Position numbers and translations under genes: made by a program
Shown here: in pieces, positions 1 to 8,434 of the stretch
Layout: every line of letters starts with the position of its first letter
How positions within the stretch are numbered: position 1 is the first letter of the stretch
The notes under the pieces: model-generated
Told to the model about the DNA's origin: nothing
Seen by the model: only the letters and a program-made list of their open reading frames with translations
Database searches by the model: none
Source of the DNA: an uncultured Oscillospiraceae bacterium
GTDB taxonomy: Bacteria; Bacillota_A; Clostridia; Oscillospirales; Oscillospiraceae
Length of the DNA stretch: 47,607 nucleotides
Direction of reading: 5' to 3'
NCBI GenBank assembly: GCA_934589325.1
Contig: CAKTNU010000001.1
Coordinates: forward strand, 1-47,607

Positions 1-578
1 GCACAGGTGTCGAGAAATGCCTTCGCTTTTGCGTAGGTGTCGAATTCCTGCCGGTCACGCCAGTCACCCGTTTCATCAGCGTTGACGTTGTAGCTGACGG
101 CATTATTTTTGGGGTTAAAGTCACCCTTACGGGTATCCGCCTCGGTCTTCTCACTGTCAAGCTTTGCGGAGATAAGGTACAGGAAGGTCGCCCGGTAAAT
201 AAGGGTCTTATCCTTGCGCAGTATCGGCTCAACGAAGCCGTAGCCACCATCGGGCGGGGTATCTTTTATATTTGAAGTCTCTTTCCCTTCGGTGTATGTG
301 TGGCCAAATACCACGGCATTGTTGCTAAGGTCGCTGCAGGTTGTTTCTGCGTCAAGCTGTGCAGAGACGAAATTTTCAAAATGCAGCTGTTCCATATCGT
401 CGCCGTAAACTCCGCCGGAAAGGGACGTAATAGAGAGATATCCCTTAACGGCCGCGCCCATATCCAAAGGCGTGCCATAGGTCGGGTGCGCGCCGGCCGG
501 CTTTGCGGTGATGGGGTAGAAGTACGACCCCTGCATACCGAGCGGAATATGCACGCGCTGTATAGTAGCTGATGCCAT
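1..578 (-). CDS. Major tail protein, phi13 family (3' end cut by window)
   Basis: Builds the tail tube of a siphovirus-like phage. The frame runs on the minus strand from ATG at 578, with an AGGAGG ribosome site seven bases upstream, and is open to base 1, so about 192 residues are seen and the C-terminus is missing. The protein starts MASATIQRVHIPLGMQ and includes GAAVKGYLSITS and a conserved-looking GYGFVEP stretch, which I recognise as the phi13-type major tail protein. It follows the gp10-like tail-completion gene, the normal order in HK97-type cassettes. Later genes (tail chaperone, tape measure, lysis) would lie to the left of the window. The family call is from memory of sequence style, not a search. 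Confidence 0.75.
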   Translation of the reverse strand, partial: MASATIQRVHIPLGMQGSYFYPITAKPAGAHPTYGTPLDMGAAVKGYLSITSLSGGVYGDDMEQLHFENFVSAQLDAETTCSDLSNNAVVFGHTYTEGKETSNIKDTPPDGGYGFVEPILRKDKTLIYRATFLYLISAKLDSEKTEADTRKGDFNPKNNAVSYNVNADETGDWRDRQEFDTYAKAKAFLDTC

Positions 579-592
579 ATGCATCCTCCTTT

Positions 593-1066
593 TTAGAATC
601 CGATTTTGTTGAGATGTTCATTCCACGCAGCAGCCATCGCCGCATCAAAGTCCGGTTCTGCTTCCTTATTGGCGTTCTCCATCCAGTGGCGCGCAGCCAT
701 CCGAGGAGTACCGAACTCGAGATAGTAGCCGACGTCCATCATAGAGGATGCTCCTGTTTTGCCATGATGCTTGCTGCGGAGAGTTCCGCCAGATCCTTTG
801 TGAGCCTGGCTCTTCACTCTATGCTTCACGCGCTTTTGCTTACCGCGAGGCGCCACAAGCGCGCTTGTCGGGTACACTTCGAGCGTAATTGCACCTGCAA
901 GCTCGCCTGTGCGGGAATGATGCTGCTGAAGGTACTCCTTTTGGTGTCGTTCGATAGCCTCGCCGCCTGCCCGCAGAAGATTCTCACGAGTGTCGTCATC
1001 GATTTCTGCAAGCTCCGCAAAACTGGCAGAAATGGAATCGATGCCATTGAAAGAGAAGCCGGCCAT
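593..1066 (-). CDS. HK97 gp10-like tail-completion protein
   Basis: Predicted head-tail joining protein of the HK97 gp10 family, which finishes the tail end that docks on the head connector. The protein has 157 residues, the usual size. The C-terminal half carries the family's typical pattern: a basic stretch, then VGYYLEFGTPRMAARHWM, which matches the G-x-x-x-E-F-G-T-x-x-M/x-A-x-P-F/W motif of gp10 proteins. The start codon overlaps the stop of the upstream gene by one base (TAATG), so the two are probably translationally coupled. The start was chosen for this overlap. Confidence 0.82.
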   Translation of the reverse strand: MAGFSFNGIDSISASFAELAEIDDDTRENLLRAGGEAIERHQKEYLQQHHSRTGELAGAITLEVYPTSALVAPRGKQKRVKHRVKSQAHKGSGGTLRSKHHGKTGASSMMDVGYYLEFGTPRMAARHWMENANKEAEPDFDAAMAAAWNEHLNKIGF

Positions 1067-1380
1067 TAAACCACCACCAATTCAAGCGTGCAGCGCATAG
1101 CTGCGTACTCGTCGTCATAACCGAGACTTACAACTGTAAACGGCTGCGACAGGCTGCGCAGCTTGTCGAGTACGCTCGGCATAAGGCCGCAGGGTAGGCT
1201 CTGCCAGAGTATATCGATTTGGACTTTCGGTGCGTCTACTATATTGCAGTCGTCGCCGAAGACGGTTTCGAAGCCGTAAGACTGATAAACTACGTACTGG
1301 CTAAGCCCCGGAGGGGCGGCAAGCTCATATACGTCGGGGCATACGGTTTTGAGTGCGGTTTCAAGCTCCGGCAAAGTCAT
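1066..1380 (-). CDS. Phage minor head-tail protein (neck or tail completion)
   Basis: A 104-residue protein in the position where siphoviruses encode a tail-terminator or connector-completion protein, between the head-closure gene and the gp10-like gene. ATG at 1380 has GGAGG nine bases upstream. The sequence MTLPELETALKTVCPDVYEL then a mixed alpha/beta domain (VQIDILWQS, TVVSLGYDD, YAAMRCTLELVVV) is like the small tail-terminator fold, but I cannot name the family with certainty. Function is inferred from gene order, not from a diagnostic motif. Confidence 0.65.
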   Translation of the reverse strand: MTLPELETALKTVCPDVYELAAPPGLSQYVVYQSYGFETVFGDDCNIVDAPKVQIDILWQSLPCGLMPSVLDKLRSLSQPFTVVSLGYDDEYAAMRCTLELVVV

Positions 1381-1690
1381 AATTGTCCTCCATGCGCTTA
1401 AGGCTCAGCGTCGTGACGGGCAGGCCGTCAGCATCAAAGCCGTGCTGCGCCTGCTCTATGCGATACACATGCCCATCATCCAGCACGCAATACTGCGTAG
1501 CTGTTATTTCTTCTCCATAAGGGACCTCGGCTAGACAGTCAACCTGACTGCCCGCTTGGACGCTCTCCCAGTATCGCTTATGGTACACTTCGCGCGGCGC
1601 ATAATAATGCGTCGCGCTGTACTTTAGCTTGCGCTGGAGCGGTGTACCGGAAGGGAGATCATATATGGTGAGTATGCGGTCGTAGATCAT
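1361..1690 (-). CDS. Phage head closure / head-tail adaptor protein
   Basis: A 109-residue beta-rich protein beginning MIYDRILTIYDLPSG, with ATQYCVLDDGHVYRIEQAQHGFDADGLPVTTLSLKRME near the end. That ending is the usual pattern of SPP1 gp16-like head-closure proteins, in which a D-G-x-x-Y-x-I-x-x strand pair is followed by Leu-rich strands. Such proteins form the stopper ring below the connector that keeps DNA in the head. The gene overlaps the upstream connector gene by four bases and the downstream gene by twenty, consistent with one tightly packed operon. The start has only a weak Shine-Dalgarno (GGAAAGG), so coupling is likely. Confidence 0.72.
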   Translation of the reverse strand: MIYDRILTIYDLPSGTPLQRKLKYSATHYYAPREVYHKRYWESVQAGSQVDCLAEVPYGEEITATQYCVLDDGHVYRIEQAQHGFDADGLPVTTLSLKRMEDNYDFAGA

Positions 1691-1980
1691 GGGGCGGCCT
1701 TTCCGCTGCGAGCTGCGGCAAGCCGCCTGTCCCTTATTACCTGCCTCAGCATAGGCGGCATGGCTTCTCCGGCAACGCGCTTACGATACAGCCATGCGGC
1801 ATACATCTCCTGGAGCTGCACATCTTCGACCTTTTCGCAGTCGATAGCAATATCATAAAGCTCATTCAGCTCTGCCTCAGCGGAGCTGAGCTTCATAACC
1901 AGGAAGTTTTCGACATCCTCGGGCGGAGACTTAAGCCCAAGATCCACTTTGAGCATCATAAGAGCAAGGTCGCTTGCCAT
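1687..1980 (-). CDS. Head-tail connector protein, gp6-like
   Basis: A 97-residue all-helical protein (MASDLALMMLKVDLGLKSPPEDVENFLVMKL...) of the gp6/gp15-like connector type, which forms the ring under the portal. It is rich in acidic helices and ends in a basic tail (IRDRRLAAARSGKAAP). I chose ATG at 1980 because AAGGTGG lies at a good distance upstream; a GTG at 1992 is possible but sits on top of that ribosome site. It follows the capsid stop (1994) by 13 bases. Its place directly after the capsid gene is typical of HK97-type genomes. Confidence 0.75.
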   Translation of the reverse strand: MASDLALMMLKVDLGLKSPPEDVENFLVMKLSSAEAELNELYDIAIDCEKVEDVQLQEMYAAWLYRKRVAGEAMPPMLRQVIRDRRLAAARSGKAAP

Positions 1981-1993
1981 GTCGGGCACCACC

Positions 1994-3715
1994 TTACGAG
2001 GTCTTGCTGGTTACGCCTGCTATATAGCCAACAGAGACAGCCTTGCCATCCGCATCAACTTCGACCACGGTAACTCCCGAGCCGTTTGCAGCGGAAACAG
2101 GCGTGGTGCCGGAAGTAATCTTTACCCACGCATCGCCGTCAATAATGGCGCCGGGCGTGACTTCTGCCGGCGCACCGGAGACGTTAGCGTAAAGGGTATT
2201 GCCTGCGCTCTTAGTGCCGGCTACGGTGAGGATGGTCGTGTCCTTAGTGCTGCCTGCCGCGCTGGTAACGATAAGCGCATTAAGTGCGGTGTTGGCGTAG
2301 TCATGCGCGAAGCTCATGGCGGTAGTCGGTTCAACATTGGCGAAGTTCACAACGACAAAGCATTCGCCGTCAATAGGCTGACCATCATACCGGGCGATTC
2401 CTTTGAAAACGGTCTTGTCCTGGATATAGAGGGGAAGATCCGAATAGCCGAAGGTTCCGCCCTCGCGTTCGCCAAGCAGGTACATACCGAGATAGCCGCC
2501 GGCGACCTCATTGTCGGCCATAAACTCAGCAGTTTCAATTCTGCCGCCAAGGATGGGCATGGTGTCGTTCATGCCGGAGACAAGTGCTGCCGCACTGTCA
2601 ACGCCGAGTGCCTTGATCATGAGAGCGGTCTTCGTCGCCTCATTCATGATCCAAGTGCACTCTCCGGGCATCTTCTTCGGGCGAGCCTTTGCCAGCGCCG
2701 CGAGGAAGGGCGCGAAGAACTCTGTTCCGGTCTTGGATGCGAGGTCAAGCTTTATGACATGCGAACTGTGGTAGTCCGCCCAGTCGCCCTGAGATTCGGC
2801 CCAAGAATCGGGCTTGGCTGTCTGCGCAAGGCGGGAAACAAAACCGAGGGGCATCTTCGAGGCGCTGCCTTTGCCATAAACGACAGCTTTGTCGAGCGCG
2901 TAGCCTATGGACTGCCCCAGCGCGTAGATTATCTCCTCACCGAGCGCGATGTCGCTGTCCTGCAGCAGGAAGTTGTCGATGATAATGACGCCGCCGACCT
3001 TATATCCGTCAATCTCAACGGTATTAATGGAGAATTCAAGCTCGTTGAGTGCTCCGGCCATCTCCATCCATACGCCCTCAGGGATGTCGCCCATAACATT
3101 CTGGCGGGCATTGCCGCGAATGGGGCGAAGGCGTACGCGGGAAACGAGTTTCGAATACTCGTTGAGGTTGTCGCGGATCAGGTCGAGAACATCGGGCGGT
3201 ATGCTAAGCTCGGCTCCGTTCACGGAGCGGCGCTGGTGATTGCTTACGCCGCCAAGCATGGCGCGGGCACGATCAACAAAGGATTTAACAGCGGGGCGCT
3301 GATAAAACGCATCACGTGCGGCGCGAGAGGCGAAGCAACGGCTGCGGCAACTAAAACGGCCAGACTCCACGGCGCGGAGCTGTGCACCTCTTATGGCGGC
3401 TGCTCCGCCGACGGCGCGGCTGCTGTCATCGCCCTCGTCAGGCCTGGGCTCGCTGCCCTCAAGCTCATCGATTTGAGCTGTGACCTCGTCGATCTGATCC
3501 TGCAGATCCGCGATCTGGTCATCGACCTCGGTCTGCTGCTGGGTCAGGTCGTCAACCTGCTGCTCAAGTTCGGGGGTGACTTCTTCGAGCGCATCTATCT
3601 TAGCCTGAAGCTCTTCTTCATCCGCACGAAGCTTCTTGCGCTTTGCGCGGAGCTGCTTAAGCTGCGCCTGCAGCTGGGTGCGTTTTTTATTCAGCATTAC
3701 GGTTCTGAGGGGCAT
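1994..3715 (-). CDS. Major capsid protein, HK97 fold, with delta domain
   Basis: Forms the phage head shell. Residues about 10-92 are a highly charged coiled coil (LRAKRKKLRADEEELQ and following heptads), the internal scaffold or delta domain that the phage protease removes. After a linker the HK97-fold core follows (DRARAMLGG, PPDVLDLIRDNLNEYSKL, GYKVGGVIIIDNFLL, AFLYGxG-like YGKGSASKMPLGFVS). At 573 residues it is longer than many HK97 capsids. The last 85 or so residues, rich in Thr, Ser, Ala and Gly, look like an added small beta domain that may decorate the shell. ATG at 3715 has AAAAGGAG upstream and overlaps the protease gene by 29 bases. Confidence 0.9.
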   Translation of the reverse strand: MPLRTVMLNKKRTQLQAQLKQLRAKRKKLRADEEELQAKIDALEEVTPELEQQVDDLTQQQTEVDDQIADLQDQIDEVTAQIDELEGSEPRPDEGDDSSRAVGGAAAIRGAQLRAVESGRFSCRSRCFASRAARDAFYQRPAVKSFVDRARAMLGGVSNHQRRSVNGAELSIPPDVLDLIRDNLNEYSKLVSRVRLRPIRGNARQNVMGDIPEGVWMEMAGALNELEFSINTVEIDGYKVGGVIIIDNFLLQDSDIALGEEIIYALGQSIGYALDKAVVYGKGSASKMPLGFVSRLAQTAKPDSWAESQGDWADYHSSHVIKLDLASKTGTEFFAPFLAALAKARPKKMPGECTWIMNEATKTALMIKALGVDSAAALVSGMNDTMPILGGRIETAEFMADNEVAGGYLGMYLLGEREGGTFGYSDLPLYIQDKTVFKGIARYDGQPIDGECFVVVNFANVEPTTAMSFAHDYANTALNALIVTSAAGSTKDTTILTVAGTKSAGNTLYANVSGAPAEVTPGAIIDGDAWVKITSGTTPVSAANGSGVTVVEVDADGKAVSVGYIAGVTSKTS

Positions 3716-4298
3716 GATAAAATCTCCTTTTCAGTTTTTCTTTTTGAACTCTTGTCCTCTCCCTGCGGATATCCGCTTCACAGCGGGCGCGGGCGCTGAC
3801 AAAGGTCTGCTCGTATGCGGGGAATGTACATACGCTAAGCTCCCACAGCTTTGATATGCGGCGGATCCTCCGCTGAACGCGTCCGTCCGGAAGATCCACA
3901 TACTCGACATCATCTTCATCGAAACCAAAACTGGCCTGATCGACGTCGCCCCGCTGGGTGCGGGCGTGGAGGTTCACGGCATCAGTATCAAGCTCGTTTA
4001 TCTGAATCGTGGCAAAAACGCCGGTATCATCAATGCTCCAAGAGAGCGTATTAACATTGTCATTCGCACGGCCGAGAACGAGCCGGGAATCGTGGTCAAT
4101 GAGAGCGCGCACGTCGCTTGTGTCGGTAGCAGCGTCGATAGCGCCGCGGCAAACTATCTCTTCGCAGAAATCGTCAACGTAGTAGGGCTGCTCAAACACG
4201 ACGAAGTAGCCTTCGACCACCTGACCGCCGTTCTCGGCCTCACGCGTATGAAAGTCGGCCCGGCGTGTACGCATTACCGATGAAGGGTTATTCGGCAT
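3687..4298 (-). CDS. HK97-type prohead protease
   Basis: Serine protease that cleaves the capsid delta domain during head maturation. ATG at 4298 is preceded by AAGGAGG, so I start there rather than at an upstream codon inside the portal gene; the two genes overlap by 11 bases. The 203-residue protein shows the family's pattern: VVEGYFVVFEQPY near the start, the His motif ALIDHDSRLVLGRA, the Ser motif QASFGF, and the late strand LWELSVCTFPAYEQT. These match the catalytic His and Ser of the U35 prohead proteases. It sits between portal and capsid, as expected. Confidence 0.9.
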   Translation of the reverse strand: MPNNPSSVMRTRRADFHTREAENGGQVVEGYFVVFEQPYYVDDFCEEIVCRGAIDAATDTSDVRALIDHDSRLVLGRANDNVNTLSWSIDDTGVFATIQINELDTDAVNLHARTQRGDVDQASFGFDEDDVEYVDLPDGRVQRRIRRISKLWELSVCTFPAYEQTFVSARARCEADIRRERTRVQKEKLKRRFYHAPQNRNAE

Positions 4299-5472
4299 TA
4301 TTGTCCTCCTTATCGGCGGGACGCAGTTTGGCCTGCTGCCCTGCCATATCAAACGGAATGTAATTTTCAAGAACTCTGAATTCTTTCAGTCCCGCAGGGT
4401 CTCGGAAAGCAGTTTCTCGAACCTCGTCGCCATTGACGAAACCGCGGTCGGACATGGCAAGGTCAATATCGACGAGAGCCTTAAGATCGTAACTATATAG
4501 CCGACGGCGGTTAAACTGGAAGTACATCGCATCAGAAGCCAGAAGCTTAAGGGTCAGTTCCTGTTCTATCGCCTGGCATATCGGCAATATTACGGACTTG
4601 ATAAAATTGTTGAATTCATCCTGAGAGAAGTTGCCGAGACCAAGCATGAAGCCCGGAACCCCAAAAATAGCAGCCACCGTGCGCTTATCCAGCTCGACCG
4701 TGTCACGTATTGCGAGATCTGCGAGGCTTAACGGGCGAACCTGCTCGACTTTCATCAAATCGCCCGGAATAATCCACGGCTTGCCTTTGTCGCTGTCCTC
4801 AAGATAACTCTTACGGATCTCCTCGCGCTTGTCCTCATCGTCAAGAGGGACGTCGGAGTTTACCGACACTATCAAAGGCGGCTTATAATCCGGCGCTGTC
4901 AAAGTTGCCTTAAGAGACTCCGTCTGAAGCATAGCTGAGGCGATTCTGCTAGCCTGCACAAGATAGCCTCTCCCTTTCCACGGCTGTGCTGAATCTGCGT
5001 ACAGCCGGAAGTGCAGAAGCATATCAGGCGCATAGTCTCCGCCGCGCCAAGAGACTGTGTACGAGCTGCCGTCTACCGACGGACTGGCAGCAGCTCCAGG
5101 CATGGGTTCAAGCGCTAGAAGCCGCCCGTTGGCCGTACGCGGCAGGACAAATGCGTTCCCATCGCCTTCGCCAAGCATGGTTGAGACTATCCAGCTTATC
5201 CAGCTCTGACGGGTGGCCATATTCGGCCAAGGGTCGATATCAACAAAGCGAGATAACGCGTTATGCACGCGTTCATCGCCGCGGGGAGTGTTGCGCATGA
5301 GGTAAATAGTCGAGCTCGCGACAATGGATGTAATGCGGTCGATTGCGGCTCCGACTTCTGGGGAATCAAGCAGTCGCGTGTAACCGCTCGGCAATGTGCC
5401 CGATCCGGACACATAGAAGGCGAGCAGCGATTGCCGGTTGCGTTTCGCCTTTTTAAGGGGGAAAATCGACAC
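4288..5472 (-). CDS. Phage portal protein, HK97 family
   Basis: Dodecameric portal through which DNA enters the head. About 394 residues. Recognised by PEVGAAIDRITSIVAS, the DPWPNMATRQSW segment, GNAFVLPRTANGRLLALEPM, DMLLHFRLYADSAQPWKGRGYL, and the C-terminal FGVPGFMLGLGNFSQDEFNNFIKSVI followed by FNRRRLYSYDLKALVD. Together these give the standard HK97 portal layout with wing, clip and stem. I place the start at GTG 5472 because GGAGG then has a six-base spacer; an in-frame GTG at 5478 would touch the ribosome site. The next gene upstream is terminase, 16 bases away. Confidence 0.9.
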   Translation of the reverse strand: MSIFPLKKAKRNRQSLLAFYVSGSGTLPSGYTRLLDSPEVGAAIDRITSIVASSTIYLMRNTPRGDERVHNALSRFVDIDPWPNMATRQSWISWIVSTMLGEGDGNAFVLPRTANGRLLALEPMPGAAASPSVDGSSYTVSWRGGDYAPDMLLHFRLYADSAQPWKGRGYLVQASRIASAMLQTESLKATLTAPDYKPPLIVSVNSDVPLDDEDKREEIRKSYLEDSDKGKPWIIPGDLMKVEQVRPLSLADLAIRDTVELDKRTVAAIFGVPGFMLGLGNFSQDEFNNFIKSVILPICQAIEQELTLKLLASDAMYFQFNRRRLYSYDLKALVDIDLAMSDRGFVNGDEVRETAFRDPAGLKEFRVLENYIPFDMAGQQAKLRPADKEDNNAE

Positions 5473-5487
5473 GTCCACCCTCCTTCC

Positions 5488-7275
5488 TTATGTTCCAAAC
5501 CATCTGGCGGCCGCGGCAGCATTTAAACTGTCAGTAAGAAGCCGTATGGTTCCGAACACCGACGCATCGAAGACATCGATGCGCGATGTGTCTGTGACTT
5601 TGTCATACTGAACGGCGTCATCCGTCATTTCAACAGCGTGTACGTTGCCGATACAATACTCAAACGGTTCGGCATGGCAATAATACAGGCAGCCAATCTT
5701 AATCTTGTGCTCGATATATCGGAAGCCGCCAGACTTCTGCATATAGAGCTGCGGCTGATCTACAACGGTGAAGCCGGCTTGCTTCATAGCGGTGTAATAT
5801 GGCGCCGCAAATTTTCGGTCATGCCCGACCTTGTGGATGTTGAAGCCGGCAGCGCGCCACTTCTTAAACTGGCATACGGGTTCAGCCGGATTCATCGAGG
5901 CGGTATTAGGCATATCAAGCCAGCCGTCGTCCCGCCAGCCAAACAACGGGATCTGATCCTCGTCAGCCTTGGACGCTGCGGCCACGACAGGAAACCAGCA
6001 GTGCGGTATGATTACCAGTACGTCTTCAGGAGGCATCCACCCGTCCGTCGCAGCAGCCGCGGCCGGAATTTCGCCGACAAGCGCAGCAGCGGTGAGGTCA
6101 TGCAACTTTGAAAGGTCCGCGCCGCCATACCAACGTTTAACAAGCCGTGCCAGATCCGAAAGCGACCAGTCGTATTTCGCATCGCTGGCCACGACCTCGG
6201 CAAGGTCGAACCACGCCCTGTAGCTATTTACGAAGACATTAAGCGACCGTGTCAGGAATTCTTTGCGCATCTGAGGATCATTCTGCGCCTGCTTTGCCGA
6301 AGCCATCATATCCTCGGGCCTGATAGTCACACCCCATGACGGATTAGCCTGCCTGTGGGCAATGGGAGACAGATAATCCACCTCTCCGGTCACAGGGTCA
6401 GCATCCGCACGGGCGATGAACGCAAAAATTCGGTCGGCATCAGCGCCGGTTATTTGGCCGCGGACTATTTTCGAACAGTAATTCAATCGCTGTGCGCAAA
6501 ACCCGTTGCCGTCATCACCGGCAGTAGTCGTGGCAAGAATCAGCTTATTCGAATAGGCCTTCGTCGCATCCTTCAAGCGGCCGTACGGTATTGCATTCTT
6601 ATATAGCTCCAGCTCGTCAAGGTGAATGAGGTTTGCGTTAAAAGCATCAAATAATTCGGGTTTATAAGCCAGAGCCTCATAGTCAATTATGCCGTCATGC
6701 CATACTTTCCCGCTGAAGGAGTGGCCGAGAGAGCTATCCAGCATCCTCAGGCCGCGGTCAGGATCCTCCGCCACAGTCAGGCCTAGCCGGTGCAGATTGT
6801 AGGCAAGAAAGCGAAATCCCTCCATATTCTGCTTAAGAGAGCCGGCAACGGTCTTGATTTTGCTGTACGATGAAGAGTAGTACAGCCCGAGCGACCACGT
6901 CAGCGCCGTCGCATAAGGTGTTTTGCCATTTTTGCGGGACAGCATCAGGAGGGCTTCCTGGAAGCGCCTGATTATCGTACCAGGCAGATGAAAGCCGCAG
7001 ATGTTGTACGTGACAAAGAGCTGCCAAGGCTGGAGAATAAAGGGCGTACCTCGCAATGGTCGGCCGTATAGATCCTCGCCTTGCTGGTGGCAGAACAGAT
7101 TTTCGATAGCCTCAATGCAAAACTCGGCGACCTGCGGCTTAAACTCCCAGCGCGAGTCTGCGCGGTCGGCGAGATAGCGCCTGCAGGCGCTTTTGACGTC
7201 AATACCGATATCCGGATCAGCGATGGTCTGCGCTACATACCGGTTGACAATGGACTCGTGTGCTCCGTCACCCAT
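5488..7275 (-). CDS. Terminase large subunit
   Basis: ATPase and nuclease that packages phage DNA. At 595 residues it is the usual length. The Walker A-like segment is RRFQEALLMLSRKNGKTPYA (SRKNGKT), the Walker B is ANLIHLDELELYK, and the coupling motif follows as ILATTTAGDD. The C-terminal nuclease domain begins near WYGGADLSKLHDLTAAALVGE and holds further acidic residues (VGHDRKFAAPYY, DDAVQYDK). The order P27-type small subunit, large subunit, HK97 portal fits a cos- or pac-type siphovirus. The start overlaps the small-subunit stop by eight bases, so translation is probably coupled. Confidence 0.92.
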   Translation of the reverse strand: MGDGAHESIVNRYVAQTIADPDIGIDVKSACRRYLADRADSRWEFKPQVAEFCIEAIENLFCHQQGEDLYGRPLRGTPFILQPWQLFVTYNICGFHLPGTIIRRFQEALLMLSRKNGKTPYATALTWSLGLYYSSSYSKIKTVAGSLKQNMEGFRFLAYNLHRLGLTVAEDPDRGLRMLDSSLGHSFSGKVWHDGIIDYEALAYKPELFDAFNANLIHLDELELYKNAIPYGRLKDATKAYSNKLILATTTAGDDGNGFCAQRLNYCSKIVRGQITGADADRIFAFIARADADPVTGEVDYLSPIAHRQANPSWGVTIRPEDMMASAKQAQNDPQMRKEFLTRSLNVFVNSYRAWFDLAEVVASDAKYDWSLSDLARLVKRWYGGADLSKLHDLTAAALVGEIPAAAAATDGWMPPEDVLVIIPHCWFPVVAAASKADEDQIPLFGWRDDGWLDMPNTASMNPAEPVCQFKKWRAAGFNIHKVGHDRKFAAPYYTAMKQAGFTVVDQPQLYMQKSGGFRYIEHKIKIGCLYYCHAEPFEYCIGNVHAVEMTDDAVQYDKVTDTSRIDVFDASVFGTIRLLTDSLNAAAAARWFGT

Positions 7276-7633
7276 CAGCTTTTTGCACTATGGCATCGAG
7301 TACGCGGGCAAATTCGGCGTTAGCCACACGGTCGGGGTTGTCCTCGCTGTTGACAGCCGGCTGCATGCCGCGGAGCCGCTTCAGGGCCTTCGGCGTCAGC
7401 CCGAGAGCATCGCGGTGCGCCAGAATATCGCGGCGCTGAGCCTGAATGGATGCATAAAGCGGATCGAGCACGGAAGGCGGCGTGTCAGAATCCTTGGCCG
7501 TGGCTTTCCACGCCTTCATCGTACGACTCAGCTCACGCTCAAGGATGCAGAGCTGACGAATCTCGCCGTCGAAAGCAGGATTGTATATACCCAGCTCGGA
7601 AAGTTGGTCTTTGTAGGTTTGCTCTTTGCCCAT
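7268..7633 (-). CDS. Terminase small subunit, P27-like
   Basis: DNA-recognition subunit of the packaging motor. 121 residues, starting at ATG 7633 with GGAGG upstream. The layout is typical of P27-like small subunits: an N-terminal YKDQLSELGIYNPAFDGEIRQL, a helical ILERELSRTMKAWKA segment, and the closing DALGLTPKALKRL followed by a flexible tail. The phrase GLTPKALKRL is the conserved late helix-turn of this family. It is directly upstream of the large subunit. Confidence 0.82.
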   Translation of the reverse strand: MGKEQTYKDQLSELGIYNPAFDGEIRQLCILERELSRTMKAWKATAKDSDTPPSVLDPLYASIQAQRRDILAHRDALGLTPKALKRLRGMQPAVNSEDNPDRVANAEFARVLDAIVQKADG

Positions 7634-7693
7634 GATACGCCTCCGTGTTGATGTGCGTGCCCTGCGCCCGCGTCCTGCCCATGTGCGTGCGCG

Positions 7694-8089
7694 CTATTCT
7701 TGTTCGCACGAGGCAGACGAAATTTCCGCCGAAAAATTTTCTGCCGAGTGTGCGCGGAGTTCCCCGCCCAGTTGCAAGCTCCCCATTTCTCCGCGGGGAA
7801 GGGGTGGGGGGATCGTTTTCCTGCGCCAGCGTTCGCCGAGCGCGGACAGCTTACGGGTAACGCGATCGTGCATCCGGTCGTGTGCTGCGGCCGACAGCGA
7901 CACGAGATTCCAAAGGCAGTACGCATACTCTGGGTAGTCTTCGGCAGGCCAGATGTGATGCACAACTTCCGCTTCGACTGAGATGCCATATCGCGCCGCC
8001 TCCTGGCAGCGATATTTATCGCGCCTAAGCGCAAGCTTGCGCAGATGCTGCCAGCGCTTATTTGCTCGGCTGTAGTCAAAGCCAGGCAT
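7694..8089 (-). CDS. HNH endonuclease
   Basis: A 131-residue HNH nuclease. ATG 8089 has GGAGGTGA upstream. The core is CQEAARYGISVEAEVVHHIWPAEDYPEYAYCLWNLVSLSAAAHDRMHDR, with the paired His (HH), the Asn (WNL) and the last His (AHDRMHD) of the betabeta-alpha-metal fold; only one of the usual Cys pairs is kept. In many HK97-type phages an HNH protein next to terminase helps cut DNA at packaging. Residues about 90-131 are a low-complexity tail (IPPPLPRGEMGSLQLGGELR) that looks like translated repeat or junk DNA, so the functional enzyme may end earlier. Confidence 0.85.
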   Translation of the reverse strand: MPGFDYSRANKRWQHLRKLALRRDKYRCQEAARYGISVEAEVVHHIWPAEDYPEYAYCLWNLVSLSAAAHDRMHDRVTRKLSALGERWRRKTIPPPLPRGEMGSLQLGGELRAHSAENFSAEISSASCEQE

Positions 8090-8126
8090 GGGCTATCACC
8101 TCCACGCAATCAGGCCAGACGACAAA

Positions 8127-8182
8127 AGAGCCGGAGCCAATGACACAACTGCACACATGTGCATGTCACTGGCTCCGGCTCT
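8127..8182 (-). terminator. Long imperfect hairpin / terminator-like element
   Basis: A 56-base foldback. The outer stem is 13 perfect pairs (AGAGCCGGAGCCA at 8127-8139 with 8170-8182). After one mismatch come five pairs (TGACA with TGTCA), a four-base bulge, and a further five or so pairs around TGCACACATGTGCA. On the minus strand it is followed by TTTT. The right arm includes the last codons of the zinc-finger gene. It separates the replication genes from the packaging genes and probably ends or attenuates early transcription. Confidence 0.7.
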
Positions 8183-8381
8183 CAAAGCACTGGCCGTGGT
8201 CGATATCGACCCGAACTTCATTTTTGCAGTCCCTGCAGTAAACGATCAACCCGTGGGCTTTCGTTTCTGGTGAGATCTTGAGCAGCCGCTTGTTGCGGCG
8301 GCAGATGGGGCAGATTAAGAATCCATCCCTTACGCTATACAGTATATCAGACTTTCCTTGTGTTTGCAATACTTTCGGCAT
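8166..8381 (-). CDS. Small cysteine-rich zinc-finger phage protein
   Basis: A 71-residue protein with start ATG 8381 and AAAAGGAG upstream; a longer reading frame exists but has no ribosome site. It carries two Cys pairs, CPIC near residue 23 and CRDC near residue 49, separated by RRNKRLLKISPETKAHGLIVY. This is a typical zinc ribbon like those of small phage Com-like or conjugal cysteine-rich proteins. The role is unknown; binding of nucleic acid is a fair guess from the fold. It is followed by the 56-base hairpin. Confidence 0.72.
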   Translation of the reverse strand: MPKVLQTQGKSDILYSVRDGFLICPICRRNKRLLKISPETKAHGLIVYCRDCKNEVRVDIDHGQCFESRSQ

Positions 8382-8434
8382 ACTTTCTCCTTTTAATAAC
8401 ACGTATTTCGAGACAGAAAAATATATAAAAAGCA

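Noticed and set aside
1949..3799. Long open frame (616 codons) on the plus strand
   Set aside because: It is the mirror of the capsid and protease genes, has no ribosome site and no recognisable fold; the minus-strand capsid explains it.
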